Shown here piece after piece: positions 1-8,166 of a stretch of 64,000 nt of DNA (positions are counted from its first letter, which is position 1; the number at the start of each line of letters is the position of its first letter). The notes under the pieces are model-generated. The model was not told the origin of the DNA. It saw only the letters and a program-made list of their open reading frames with translations, and searched no databases. The DNA is from Frankia sp. AiPa1 (lineage in GTDB: Bacteria; Actinomycetota; Actinomycetes; Frankiales; Frankiaceae): positions 109,758-173,757 of the forward strand of contig NZ_JALKFZ020000140.1 in the NCBI RefSeq assembly GCF_023243075.1. Direction: 5' to 3'. The position numbers and the translations under genes were made by a program.

Positions 1-385
1 CGGCGCCGACCAGCGGCACCGCCAGCCGGGCCAGCGGGCCGAACGACCGAGGTCGCCGGGCTGACGGACGGTCCGCGACGACGACGACGCCCTGCAGCGT
101 GATCCATCCGGCGAGCCCAATGATCAGTGCCACGGGAAGCGGGCTGGGAACGCTCAGGTCGGGCCGGTGGTGGCGTAGCCCGACGACGAGAATCCAGGCG
201 GTCAGCGTCGGCAGGTACGCCAGCAGACCGGTGCGTGCCCAGGTCCAAGGGTCTCGCAGGGTGGACCAGACATCGATGGGGACGTCGTCGGCCGCAAGGG
301 GCCGCTCCGGTCGGGGTACCCAGCCGCCGCTGCCCACGTCAGGAGCGGATACGGCCCCGGGGGCGTTCGGGGGCTGTGGAGTCAC
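1..385 (-). CDS. Membrane protein, last visible gene of the vWA/tubulin/GTPase operon (partial)
   Basis: The reading frame opens with GTG at 385 and runs off the left edge of the window without a stop. The start overlaps the stop of the preceding gene in a GTGA arrangement, which argues for translational coupling. The visible 128 residues begin with a Pro/Gly-rich cytosolic stretch, then a Trp-rich amphipathic segment (VWSTLRDPWTWARTG). At least two hydrophobic helices follow, one around LAYLPTLTAWILVVGL and one around VALIIGLAGWITLQGVVVV. I do not recognise the family. Its position suggests a membrane component of the same complex as the upstream genes. Confidence is good that it is coding, low on function. 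Confidence 0.7.
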   Translation of the reverse strand, partial: MTPQPPNAPGAVSAPDVGSGGWVPRPERPLAADDVPIDVWSTLRDPWTWARTGLLAYLPTLTAWILVVGLRHHRPDLSVPSPLPVALIIGLAGWITLQGVVVVADRPSARRPRSFGPLARLAVPLVGA

Positions 386-1875
386 GCGTGCCCACCGAGG
401 CTGACAAGGAAGAGCAGGACGAAAACGCCGACCACGGCGCCGAGGACCCACATGTCGCGCCGCCAACGCGCGGCGAGCTCTTCCGGCGTGGCTTCGATGC
501 CCTGGCCACGCCGCTGCGCGGCGACGGGCGTGGGTATCCGGGTCGGGCCGGTCTCGGCCGCCCCACCCGGGACCCGTGTCGGGAGACCACGGGCGGGAGT
601 GCCGGGGGATTCTCCGGCGCCCGGATTTCCCCCGGGCAGCGGTGCGAGCTGAGGCTGGCCGGCTGGCCAGCGATCGGTCGTCTCCTGTGGGGGCCGGACG
701 GGTGACTGCGCCATTCGGCGCGCGGCGGCCTCGAGCTTGACTCGCAGGTCCTCGTTTTGCTGTGCGAGCTGGGTCTGTGTATCCACGCGTTCCTTGAGCT
801 GAGCCTCGAGCCGCCGCGCGCGCATGGCCTGATCATCGCGTTCATCGGTCAGCGTGTCGATCTGGTTTTCCAGCGTCTCGCGTTCGTCGAGTATTTCGTC
901 GAGCTCTCGCTGTTTCAGGTCGAGGATGGTGCGGGCGTTTTCGCGTTCCTGGTTCAGAACCTTGTTGTGTTCTTCGCCGAGTCTGCGTGTGATGGTGGCT
1001 TCGTCGCTGGTGGGGGTGAAGCCCTGTGCCCAGGTGAGGAGGCTTTCGCGGCTGGTGATGCCGGCGTCTCTGAGGAGTTGTGACCAGGCGGCGGCGTCGT
1101 GCGAGTTGGTGTAGGCGCGCACGAGGTTGGCGGCGGTGATGAGGTGGGGTGCCTCTGCCGGGTAGGTGGCGAGGTTGACGTGGTTCTCGGAGTGGATGCG
1201 GCCTTCGGGGAGCATGAAGGTGATGTGGATGCCGCCGTTTTGTTCGGGGTCTCCGGTGGAGAAGGTCCAGTCGGGGCTGACCCATTCGCGGAGTATTTCG
1301 CGGGCGGCGATGAGCAGGTGGACGGGGTGGGAGCGGTGGGGGGTGACCGCGAGTGGTCGGTCGCGGGCCTCGATGAGGGCGACGATGAGGCGGGTGAGTT
1401 CTTCCTCGTGTTCGATTGCTCGGGCGCCGCCGAGTCGGTCGCGGTTGCGTTCGAGGTTGAGATGGCCTTCGGCCTCGTCGACGAGGTGCTGGCGGTCGAG
1501 GACGTGCAGTTCTGGGGGCGGTCCGCCGTTCCACCAGCCTGGCCAGCCAGCGAACAGGCCGAGGGCGAGGCCGGCGCCGACCTTGGGTTTGTGGCCGATG
1601 AGGACGTGGGCGGCGGAGGCGGGTCGCCCGGAACTCGCGTCGTAGAAGCGGCGGATCACCATCCCGCGGCCGTCCGGGGCGTCGGCGAAGCACAGGGTGG
1701 ATTTCGACTCCGCGTCCTGATGCCGGTAGGGAGCATCGGCGAGCGACGTCAGCGCAGGGCTGGCCAGCGCGCTGTCGGTCTCCGGCAGAGTGCTGACGAC
1801 CGCGCGGAAACCGTTGGTCCGCGTGTCGTACAGCATGATCGCCTGGTGGACCCACCGCGGGTCATTGCCGTCCAT
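382..1875 (-). CDS. GAP1-like GTPase-associated protein with coiled coil and C-terminal membrane anchor
   Basis: The 497-residue protein has three visible parts. Residues 1 to about 290 are a globular region beginning with a segment (HQAIMLYDTRTNGFRA) that resembles GAP1-type N-terminal domains found next to actinobacterial GTPases. About 290-385 are a long heptad-rich coiled coil (for example LKQRELDEILDERETLENQ). After a Pro/Arg-rich linker comes a single transmembrane helix at about 475-495 (MWVLGAVVGVFVLLFLVSL), ending almost at the C-terminus, so the bulk is cytosolic and tail-anchored. It starts 7 bp after the GTPase stop and overlaps the next gene by 4 bp. The likely role is as effector or scaffold for the adjacent GTPase at the membrane. 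The GAP1 assignment rests on resemblance and context, not a database match. Confidence 0.6.
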   Translation of the reverse strand: MDGNDPRWVHQAIMLYDTRTNGFRAVVSTLPETDSALASPALTSLADAPYRHQDAESKSTLCFADAPDGRGMVIRRFYDASSGRPASAAHVLIGHKPKVGAGLALGLFAGWPGWWNGGPPPELHVLDRQHLVDEAEGHLNLERNRDRLGGARAIEHEEELTRLIVALIEARDRPLAVTPHRSHPVHLLIAAREILREWVSPDWTFSTGDPEQNGGIHITFMLPEGRIHSENHVNLATYPAEAPHLITAANLVRAYTNSHDAAAWSQLLRDAGITSRESLLTWAQGFTPTSDEATITRRLGEEHNKVLNQERENARTILDLKQRELDEILDERETLENQIDTLTDERDDQAMRARRLEAQLKERVDTQTQLAQQNEDLRVKLEAAARRMAQSPVRPPQETTDRWPAGQPQLAPLPGGNPGAGESPGTPARGLPTRVPGGAAETGPTRIPTPVAAQRRGQGIEATPEELAARWRRDMWVLGAVVGVFVLLFLVSLGGHA

Positions 1876-1882
1876 CGGACCG

Positions 1883-3016
1883 TCAGCCCCCCCGTACGTA
1901 CTGCACGTCGCGCTCCCCGATCATGGCCAGGAGGGCCACGAGCGGTTCCAGGACCCGGCGCGGGCGCGCCGGCCGAACAAACCTGCCCGGGGGCGCCTCC
2001 TCGCCGGGACCGGCGGGGCCGGACCTGACGGCGGACGACCCGCTGGCCGAGACGAAGTGCAGCGTGCACCACTGGAACTGGTCCACCGGCGCGAGCCAGG
2101 CGGTGGCCCGACGTTGGTGCAGGAACGCGTAGGCATCCTGGCTCTCCTGGCGGAACAGGAAGCGGTCGACGGCACTGGGCACCGGACGGCTCAGCCAGCG
2201 GTCGACCGGCGGGGTGAAACGCAGCCGGTCCGACTTGGTGATCGCCAGCGCGGCCGGGATGAGCAGGCGGCCATCCTTCTTGTCCCGGAAACGCAGCCCG
2301 GCGACGGTGGCGCTGTAGGTCGGGTCGTCCAGGGTGGTGGCGTCCGACAACTCGTCGTCCTCGACGCCGTCCCGGCTGTCCTCGCCGCCGATCTTCGTCG
2401 GGTCGACCACGAAGATCAGACCGTCGACCCGGTGCAGAAAGCGCAACGCCATCGCGTGTTTCTGCAGGCCCAGCAGCTGCTCGCCGGCGGCGTCGAAGAA
2501 GACCAGCGGGAACGTGAGCCCGGCGCCCGTGGTCAGCAGCACCGCGTCCGCGTAGGAGACCAGCGCGGCGTTGCGGGTGTGCGGGGGGGCGATGCCCTTC
2601 TCGAAGAACGGGTCGACCACGTTGGACCGGTAGGTGTTGTGCTCGGTCAGGTTCACCGGCATGGTGCGCAGGCCGCGCGGGCCGAGCCGCTGCCGGTCGA
2701 TCTCGCCGGACATCGCGGCCAGCAGGCAGGTCTTGCCGGCCCGGGAAGCCCCGACGAAACCGATCACGATCGGTCGTTCGTGCAGGACGAAGTCCACCGG
2801 GAAGTAGTGCGGCACGCGGTTGATCTCGTTCGGGCAGCGCAGGACCGCGCCCTGGATCTCCGGCGCCCACCGCGCGCTGGTCCGGGGCGGCAGAGTGACG
2901 TGGGACGGGGGGCCGTTGTCGTCGCGACGGTAGGCCTCACGGCCGTTCCAGTCGAACTCCTCCAGACAGATCACGCAGGTGACCTTCTGCTTTCCCGCGG
3001 TGTCGGTCACGGTCAC
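1883..3016 (-). CDS. Zinc-ribbon P-loop GTPase (double-GTPase-like)
   Basis: The 377-residue protein starts at GTG 3016, preceded by a GGAGGTGA site that overlaps the stop of the upstream gene; a second GTG at 3010 is possible. An N-terminal metal-binding knuckle is visible (C14xxC17 and C61-P-N). The Walker A motif GASRAGKT lies at 89-96, a G3-type DAAG at 175-178 and a G4-type TKSD at 260-263, so GTP rather than ATP is the likely nucleotide. This matches the GTPase type that accompanies GAP1 proteins in actinobacteria. No membrane segment is seen; the protein is probably recruited by the tail-anchored neighbour. I infer a switch that couples the membrane or envelope sensor proteins of this operon to a cytosolic response. 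Confidence 0.75.
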   Translation of the reverse strand: MTVTDTAGKQKVTCVICLEEFDWNGREAYRRDDNGPPSHVTLPPRTSARWAPEIQGAVLRCPNEINRVPHYFPVDFVLHERPIVIGFVGASRAGKTCLLAAMSGEIDRQRLGPRGLRTMPVNLTEHNTYRSNVVDPFFEKGIAPPHTRNAALVSYADAVLLTTGAGLTFPLVFFDAAGEQLLGLQKHAMALRFLHRVDGLIFVVDPTKIGGEDSRDGVEDDELSDATTLDDPTYSATVAGLRFRDKKDGRLLIPAALAITKSDRLRFTPPVDRWLSRPVPSAVDRFLFRQESQDAYAFLHQRRATAWLAPVDQFQWCTLHFVSASGSSAVRSGPAGPGEEAPPGRFVRPARPRRVLEPLVALLAMIGERDVQYVRGG

Positions 3017-3021
3017 GGCGC

Positions 3022-4146
3022 TCACCTCCGATCCCGTCGGCGGATGCGGGGCAGCCGAGCGGACGGCGATCCGTCCGTGGGCGGCGGCTGGGTGGGAGTT
3101 TCGGGGTCGGTCAGCCCGGCCGCGCCACCGGGATTGGTCGGCCGGGTCGGGGTGATGCGTCCGATCGTGGGCTGCTCCGCGGTCGGATGGACACGCGGGG
3201 ACGGGGGAGCCGCCAGCCCCTGGCCCTTGGCGATCATAAGCTGCTCGAACGCCCGGCGTCCCTCGGCCAGTGGATCCGGCTCCGAGCGGGGCAGTTCGTC
3301 CTGGGTGAGGACCACGCCGAGCCGACGCAGTACCTGCTCGGCGCTCGGGCGGCCAGGCAACGGGTCGAAGACGCCGTGCAGGATCTGCCCGAGCCAGGGG
3401 ATGTTGCTCGCGGCGATGTCGGGATTGCCGCCCGGGCCGATGTGCAGCCGGTTGGGCGTCACGCTCAGCAGGGCGCATCCGGCGCTGTACAGGTCGTCGC
3501 GGGCGTCGATGACGCCGCCGCCGAGGATCTGCTCGGGTGGTGCCCACTCGCGGGGGGTCCGCTCGGCCGGGGTGGCGACCTGGGCCAGGCGCGTGCGCGG
3601 CTCCCCGATGAGCCGGGCGTACTCGAACCGGTTGATCTGCAGCGTCCGGCTGGGAGAGTGCCAGTACAGCGTGTTGGCCCGCAGCTGCCGGTGGGAGATC
3701 CCGAGGTGTTCCAGCAGGACGAGCCCGCGGATCAGGCCCCGGGCGAACTCCTGCTGGTCGTCCGGCGAGGACAGCGGGACGGGCAGTCTGTCGACCGGCA
3801 CGCCCCACTCGACGGTGACCGCGAACGGCCGCCTCTGGTCCACGTCGTAGCCGAACAGCTGGGAGAGGTGCCACGGGTAGCGGGACCCGGACCCGTCCCA
3901 TGGCAGGCGCCGGTCGGCGTCGAAGCGGCGCAGCATCCGCAGTCCGGTGGCGATGGCGTTCTCCAGGGCGAGCTCGGCGCTCTCCCCGCCCACCGCATAG
4001 CGGATCGCGAGCTGGTAGTCGCGGTACCGGCCACGCTTGGTGACGAAGTTCCTGGTCTCATCGGTCGCGTCGGAATCCATCTCGACCTGCCAGACGACCG
4101 TCCCCCCGCCTGGCCGATGGAACCGCAGCTCCTCGACGTCACCCAC
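3022..4146 (-). CDS. Protein-kinase-fold pseudokinase
   Basis: The chosen start is GTG at 4146, 8 bp inside the preceding gene and after a GGAGGGG stretch; longer frames upstream are only the shadow of the neighbour. The 374-residue product has a recognisable kinase C-lobe. SHRQLRANTLYW (about residue 150) sits where HRDLKPENIL would be. NRFEYARLIG (about 170) replaces the DFG loop, WAPPEQ is the APE motif and DDLYSAG corresponds to DxWSxG. The catalytic Asp is Gln and the metal-binding Asp of DFG is Arg, so phosphotransfer is unlikely. No clear VAIK lysine is visible in the N-lobe. The last 90 residues are Pro/Thr-rich. It is probably a scaffold or allosteric partner in the operon. Confidence 0.75.
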   Translation of the reverse strand: MGDVEELRFHRPGGGTVVWQVEMDSDATDETRNFVTKRGRYRDYQLAIRYAVGGESAELALENAIATGLRMLRRFDADRRLPWDGSGSRYPWHLSQLFGYDVDQRRPFAVTVEWGVPVDRLPVPLSSPDDQQEFARGLIRGLVLLEHLGISHRQLRANTLYWHSPSRTLQINRFEYARLIGEPRTRLAQVATPAERTPREWAPPEQILGGGVIDARDDLYSAGCALLSVTPNRLHIGPGGNPDIAASNIPWLGQILHGVFDPLPGRPSAEQVLRRLGVVLTQDELPRSEPDPLAEGRRAFEQLMIAKGQGLAAPPSPRVHPTAEQPTIGRITPTRPTNPGGAAGLTDPETPTQPPPTDGSPSARLPRIRRRDRR

Positions 4147-4747
4147 TGCCTGGACCCCTCCACGGCGGTTTCTCTCCCCCGGTGTCCGCGCCGCCGGTGG
4201 GCCTCGGCGGACGGAACCCGTCTGGACGCCCGGCGGCACCAGTGCCGGGGCTGCCCGGCCCGCCGCCCAAACCGGGCAGGCCCGGCTGGCCGCGCTGGTA
4301 GTTCGGCGAACCTGGCCGGTTCCCGGCCCGCGGACCGGCCTTGCCTGCTGGCCCGGCCTTGTCTGCTGGCCTGGGCTGGCCTGCTGGCCTGGGCTGGCCG
4401 ACCGGGCCGGCGTTGCTGACCCGTCCGGGGGCGGCGGTACGGCTCGTGGGGACGGTGCGGTTCGTGGGGGCGGTGCGGTTCGTGGGGGCGGTGCGGTTCG
4501 TGGGGGTGGCGCGGTTCGGATCGCCGGGCCGGCGTCCAGCGGTGCCGGTCCCACCGCGGCCCGGACGCAGGGGAAGCTCGAGACCCGGCGCGTCGCCCGC
4601 CCGCTGACGGGTGAGTGGGCGCCCGGACTGTGACCCGCCGGACCGTGACCAGCCGGCCCGTGGCCATGCGGCCCGTGGCCACGCCGTGTAGACCAGCAGG
4701 CCCAGACCGGCCAGACCCGAGAGGAGGATCAGAACCTGGAAGATCAC
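4139..4747 (-). CDS. Small bitopic membrane protein with repetitive Pro/Arg/Asn tail
   Basis: The start is GTG at 4747, overlapping the stop of the large upstream protein as GTGA. The 202-residue product has one N-terminal helix (IFQVLILLSGLAGLGLLVY) with almost no residues before it. A long, basic, probably disordered cytosolic tail follows, with repeated six-residue units of the type APTNRT and later QPRPAG. The repeats correspond to 18-bp tandem DNA units. No family is recognised. Basic, low-complexity tails of this sort often bind anionic partners or drive condensation, but that is inference. Its coupling to both neighbours indicates a fixed stoichiometric part of the system. Confidence 0.65.
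   Translation of the reverse strand: MIFQVLILLSGLAGLGLLVYTAWPRAAWPRAGWSRSGGSQSGRPLTRQRAGDAPGLELPLRPGRGGTGTAGRRPGDPNRATPTNRTAPTNRTAPTNRTVPTSRTAAPGRVSNAGPVGQPRPAGQPRPADKAGPAGKAGPRAGNRPGSPNYQRGQPGLPGLGGGPGSPGTGAAGRPDGFRPPRPTGGADTGGEKPPWRGPGSG
4436..4519 (-). repeat. 18-bp in-frame tandem repeats
   Basis: Four to five copies of an 18-bp unit, with identical copies at 4454-4471 and 4472-4489 and a one-base variant at 4490-4507, flanked by degenerate copies. They encode the APTNRT-type units of the small membrane protein, so copy-number change would alter tail length without shifting the frame. Confidence 0.8.
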
Positions 4748-7700
4748 CAGAGATCATCCTCCTCGTCCACGGTGCGGTCCGCCCGCGCCGAGGTCTGCTC
4801 GCTTCCCGGCGGCGCAGCGTCCGCGACGGGCGACGGCGGCGTGGGCAGGGCCGGCCGGCCGTCGTGTGCCGCTGTGGGGAGCGGTGCCGTTGAGGGGAAC
4901 GGCGCCGTGGAGGGAGGCTGTGCCGCGGACGGGACCTGTGCCGGTGGGACGGGTCCCCACGGAGGTACCGGTGCCGCGAACCGCGGGAGTTCCGAGGTGG
5001 GCAGGTGATTGGTGGGCGGGGCCGCCCCGGGCACAGGCTCCGTGGACGGGGCGGTCCCGCCCAGCGAGGCCGCTGGCGCAGTGGGGTTCGGCGGCGCGGC
5101 GGGGATCGGCGGTGGGTTTCGGGCCGGCGCCGGCCTGGGCGGCGCGGGAATATCGGCCGTCGGAGGGGCGTCGCCCGCGGGCCCTGTCGCCACCGGCGGC
5201 TCGGTGCCGGCCGGAGATCCCTTGCCGACTGAAAACTCCGTGCCGACTGGAGATGCGTTGCCGACTGGAGATTCCGGGCCGGCCGGGGATTCCGGGCTGA
5301 AGGGGTCGTGGTGGCTTGTCTCGCCGGACCAGACGTCGTCGGCGACGGAACGCCGTGCCTCACCCGGTGTTTCCCGTGGCGCCGGCTCGGACGCCGCGGG
5401 TGTTGCCCCGCGCGCGTCGGCGGACCCGGCCTGGGCGAGTGCGGGGGACGGGTCGTTGTTGCCCGTCGACGCCGGGCCGGACGCGACCGCATCGGGCCCG
5501 GCGGCCTCAGGCCCGCCGTCACCGGGCTCGGCGGGATGGGTGGGCGGCGAGGTGGCCCCGGCGCGTGACAGTGCGGACGGGGAGCTCGCGCGTGTTGCGG
5601 ACCTGGGGTTCAGCTCGGTCAGCCGGATGATGCCGGCGATGTCGGGGGAGCCGGTGCCCTCGTCCAGGCCGGGGTCGGCGATGCTCGGGATGAACCGCAC
5701 GAACGGTGCCGTGTCCGGGGTCTGGTTGAGCAGCCGCAGGTCCTCCTCGTTGGTGAGCTGCAGCAGGTCCGGGAAGCTGGCGGTGGCCCGACGCAGCCGG
5801 CCGAGCTCCTGGGAGTTCAGCCAGACCCGGCGGGCGAGTTCGGTGCGTCGGCCCAGGTCCGCCTCGAACGGCGGCGGCGCCAGCGGCCCGCGCCGCTCCA
5901 GGTGCTCGTCGTAGGCGGCGAGCAGGGTGCGCAGATTGTTCTGGACGTCCCGGTCGATGTCGTCGCGACGCATCCCGGCGATCTCGTAGCCGTGCTCGTT
6001 GAGCACGGTGCGGATGGCGGCGGCGACGTCGTCGGTGACGATCTCGGCGAGTGCGCCGCGGTTGGCCAGCAGCTGCCGGCCCACCGCGGAGCCGACGCCG
6101 AGGGTCGAACCGTCGCCCGGCAGGCCTGCGGCGGGGAAGGCCGGCCCGCCGCCGGGCGGTCCGAAACCGCCTGGATGCCCCGGCCCGCCCAGCGGTCCGT
6201 ACCCGCCGGGTATGCCGGTGCGGCCGGCTGGGCCGACAGTGGCGGACGGGCCGGCCGGGCCGAAACCGCGTGGGCCGGCGGGGGCTGGGCGCAGCCCGGC
6301 GAGGGTCGCCTCGGCGGCGTCGACCGCGTCGGCGACGGCGCTGGCCAGACGCGCCCCGCCGAGCCGGGCCTCGGCCAGCACCCACTCGTTGAGACCGACC
6401 GAGACCAGCAGCGCGCCGAGGCCCCCGACGGCGGCCTTCGCGTCACCGAGTCGCAGCCGGCTCTGCCAGGTGGACACCGCCCGGCGCCACCAGATCAGTG
6501 GCGCGAACGCCAGCGCCAGTCCTGCCAGCAGCAGCACCACGCCGATCGCCGTCCCGAGCCTGGGCAGGCCCGCGCCGCCCGCGATGCCGGCGATGCCGCC
6601 GATCAGCGCGTCCAGCCCGTACCAGACGAGGGCGCTGCGCGGCATGTCCCGCGGGTCGCCGGGCTGACGAGGCTGGGGGATCGGCCGGCGCTGGTAGAGC
6701 CGTACGGCGAGCCCGACGGTGAGCAGCAGGGCGAGCAGCGCACCGATGATCCCGATCGGGAACCAGAGTCCGGCGAGCAGCGTGCCCAGGAAGGCGGTGG
6801 ACAGCATGCCGGGATGCAGCCAGCGCGGGAACAGCGGCGGCGTCCGCAGCGCCGCGACGAGCTGCGGCGGGCAGATCTGGCCGACCTGGTCGGCCCGGGG
6901 TGTGCTGCCGGCGGGACGGGCGCGTCCGGCGAGGTCGCGCAGCCAGCGGGCGGTGGCGGCCAGTGGCTCGCGGTGGTCGAGCGCCGCATCGGTCTGCTGG
7001 CGTAGCGCCTGGCGCACCGCGGCGGGCGCCGCCGCTTCCACGGGCACCATGGAGACGCCGAGGACGGCGAGGGCCTGCCGCTGCTGCGGGCCGATGCCCT
7101 CGTGGCCGCCGATGTCACGCAGCGCCGTGTGCAGCCGCTCGGCGAACTGGCCCAGCTGTTCGCCGGCCGCGACGATCTCCGTCCACACGAGGGAGCCGGC
7201 GGGGACCGGGCCCTGGCCGGTGACCTGACGGCGGCGCCCGAACGGCTCCTCGCGCAGCGCTGCGAGCAGAGTCTCAGCCCTGGTGAGATGCGCGAGCGCG
7301 CCCCGGGCGGCCGTGGGCAGCTGGCCGGCGTCGTTGATGATGGTTCCGACCCCGGCGTCGTTTTCGGTCGCGGCGCCGGTGAGCAGACGGTCGATCTTGA
7401 GCGCTTCCTCGGGCAGGGCCGTGCGGACCCCGCCCGGGTGCGCCGAACCGCCGACGGGCCCCGAGCCGCCGAGCAGCCCCGAGCCGCCAGCCAGGCCGGG
7501 CCCGCCGGACAGGGCGCCGGTGTCGGGCTGGGTGAAGTGGCCGAACGCGTGGCCGGCGGCCTCGTCGAGAATCTCGCGGCTCACCCGGCCGAGCAGCAGG
7601 TGGATCGCGGGCGCCGCGGCCTGGTGGTTGCAGCCCAGCACCTCGGTGCGCACTCGGCTGAACACACTGGGGATGCCGAGCGCCTGCAGCAGCGCGGCGA

Positions 7701-8166
7701 GGTTGGGTTCGGCGTCCTCGTCGGGGCCGAGTATCCGCCCGGTGCGACCGGGGCTCCAGCGCAGGCCGCGCAGGTCACCGACCCAGAGCACGGGCAGCTC
7801 GGAGACGGGCGGCAGGTAGAGCCGGTCACTGTCCGGGCGCGCGCCGAGTGCCAGGACCAGCAGTTGCGTGACCGACGCCGACCCGGACAGGCGGACGAGC
7901 AGCTCCCGGTACTCGTCCAGCCGCTCCACGTCGCTGACGACCAGCACCCGTCCGGTGTCCACGCCGCGACGGCCCAGCCGGCCCGCGAACTCGCGCTGGA
8001 GTGCGCCGATCGAGGTGGACAGCACCCGGCGCGGGTCGTCGCGCAGGTCGAGGACGACCACCGCGCCGTCGTCGTCCTGGCGGCTCGGATAGCCACTCCC
8101 GGCGCGGCCTGCGCCGCCGGAGCCGCCGGAGCTCCCGGAGCTGGGCGGGCCCAGGTGAGTCGTCAT
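4744..8166 (-). CDS. Large multi-pass membrane protein with low-complexity C-terminus
   Basis: The 1140-residue protein starts at ATG 8166, overlapping the stop of the tubulin-like gene in an ATGA; frames further upstream are shadows. Residues 30-240 are a soluble alpha/beta-like region (AVVVLDLRDDPRRVL, VLVVSDVERL, LPVLWVGDL) of a form seen in nucleotide- or partner-binding folds, without a P-loop that I can see. Two pairs of transmembrane helices lie at about 460-495 and 510-560. A helical cytosolic part follows up to about 855. The last 285 residues are Pro/Ala/Ser-rich and probably disordered, with repeats such as GPESPVG/GTEFSVG. It is likely the membrane hub of the operon. I cannot name a family. 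Confidence 0.7.
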   Translation of the reverse strand: MTTHLGPPSSGSSGGSGGAGRAGSGYPSRQDDDGAVVVLDLRDDPRRVLSTSIGALQREFAGRLGRRGVDTGRVLVVSDVERLDEYRELLVRLSGSASVTQLLVLALGARPDSDRLYLPPVSELPVLWVGDLRGLRWSPGRTGRILGPDEDAEPNLAALLQALGIPSVFSRVRTEVLGCNHQAAAPAIHLLLGRVSREILDEAAGHAFGHFTQPDTGALSGGPGLAGGSGLLGGSGPVGGSAHPGGVRTALPEEALKIDRLLTGAATENDAGVGTIINDAGQLPTAARGALAHLTRAETLLAALREEPFGRRRQVTGQGPVPAGSLVWTEIVAAGEQLGQFAERLHTALRDIGGHEGIGPQQRQALAVLGVSMVPVEAAAPAAVRQALRQQTDAALDHREPLAATARWLRDLAGRARPAGSTPRADQVGQICPPQLVAALRTPPLFPRWLHPGMLSTAFLGTLLAGLWFPIGIIGALLALLLTVGLAVRLYQRRPIPQPRQPGDPRDMPRSALVWYGLDALIGGIAGIAGGAGLPRLGTAIGVVLLLAGLALAFAPLIWWRRAVSTWQSRLRLGDAKAAVGGLGALLVSVGLNEWVLAEARLGGARLASAVADAVDAAEATLAGLRPAPAGPRGFGPAGPSATVGPAGRTGIPGGYGPLGGPGHPGGFGPPGGGPAFPAAGLPGDGSTLGVGSAVGRQLLANRGALAEIVTDDVAAAIRTVLNEHGYEIAGMRRDDIDRDVQNNLRTLLAAYDEHLERRGPLAPPPFEADLGRRTELARRVWLNSQELGRLRRATASFPDLLQLTNEEDLRLLNQTPDTAPFVRFIPSIADPGLDEGTGSPDIAGIIRLTELNPRSATRASSPSALSRAGATSPPTHPAEPGDGGPEAAGPDAVASGPASTGNNDPSPALAQAGSADARGATPAASEPAPRETPGEARRSVADDVWSGETSHHDPFSPESPAGPESPVGNASPVGTEFSVGKGSPAGTEPPVATGPAGDAPPTADIPAPPRPAPARNPPPIPAAPPNPTAPAASLGGTAPSTEPVPGAAPPTNHLPTSELPRFAAPVPPWGPVPPAQVPSAAQPPSTAPFPSTAPLPTAAHDGRPALPTPPSPVADAAPPGSEQTSARADRTVDEEDDLW

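Noticed and set aside
1790..3850. 686-codon plus-strand frame
   Set aside because: Antisense to the GTPase and pseudokinase genes; composition is that of a shadow frame.
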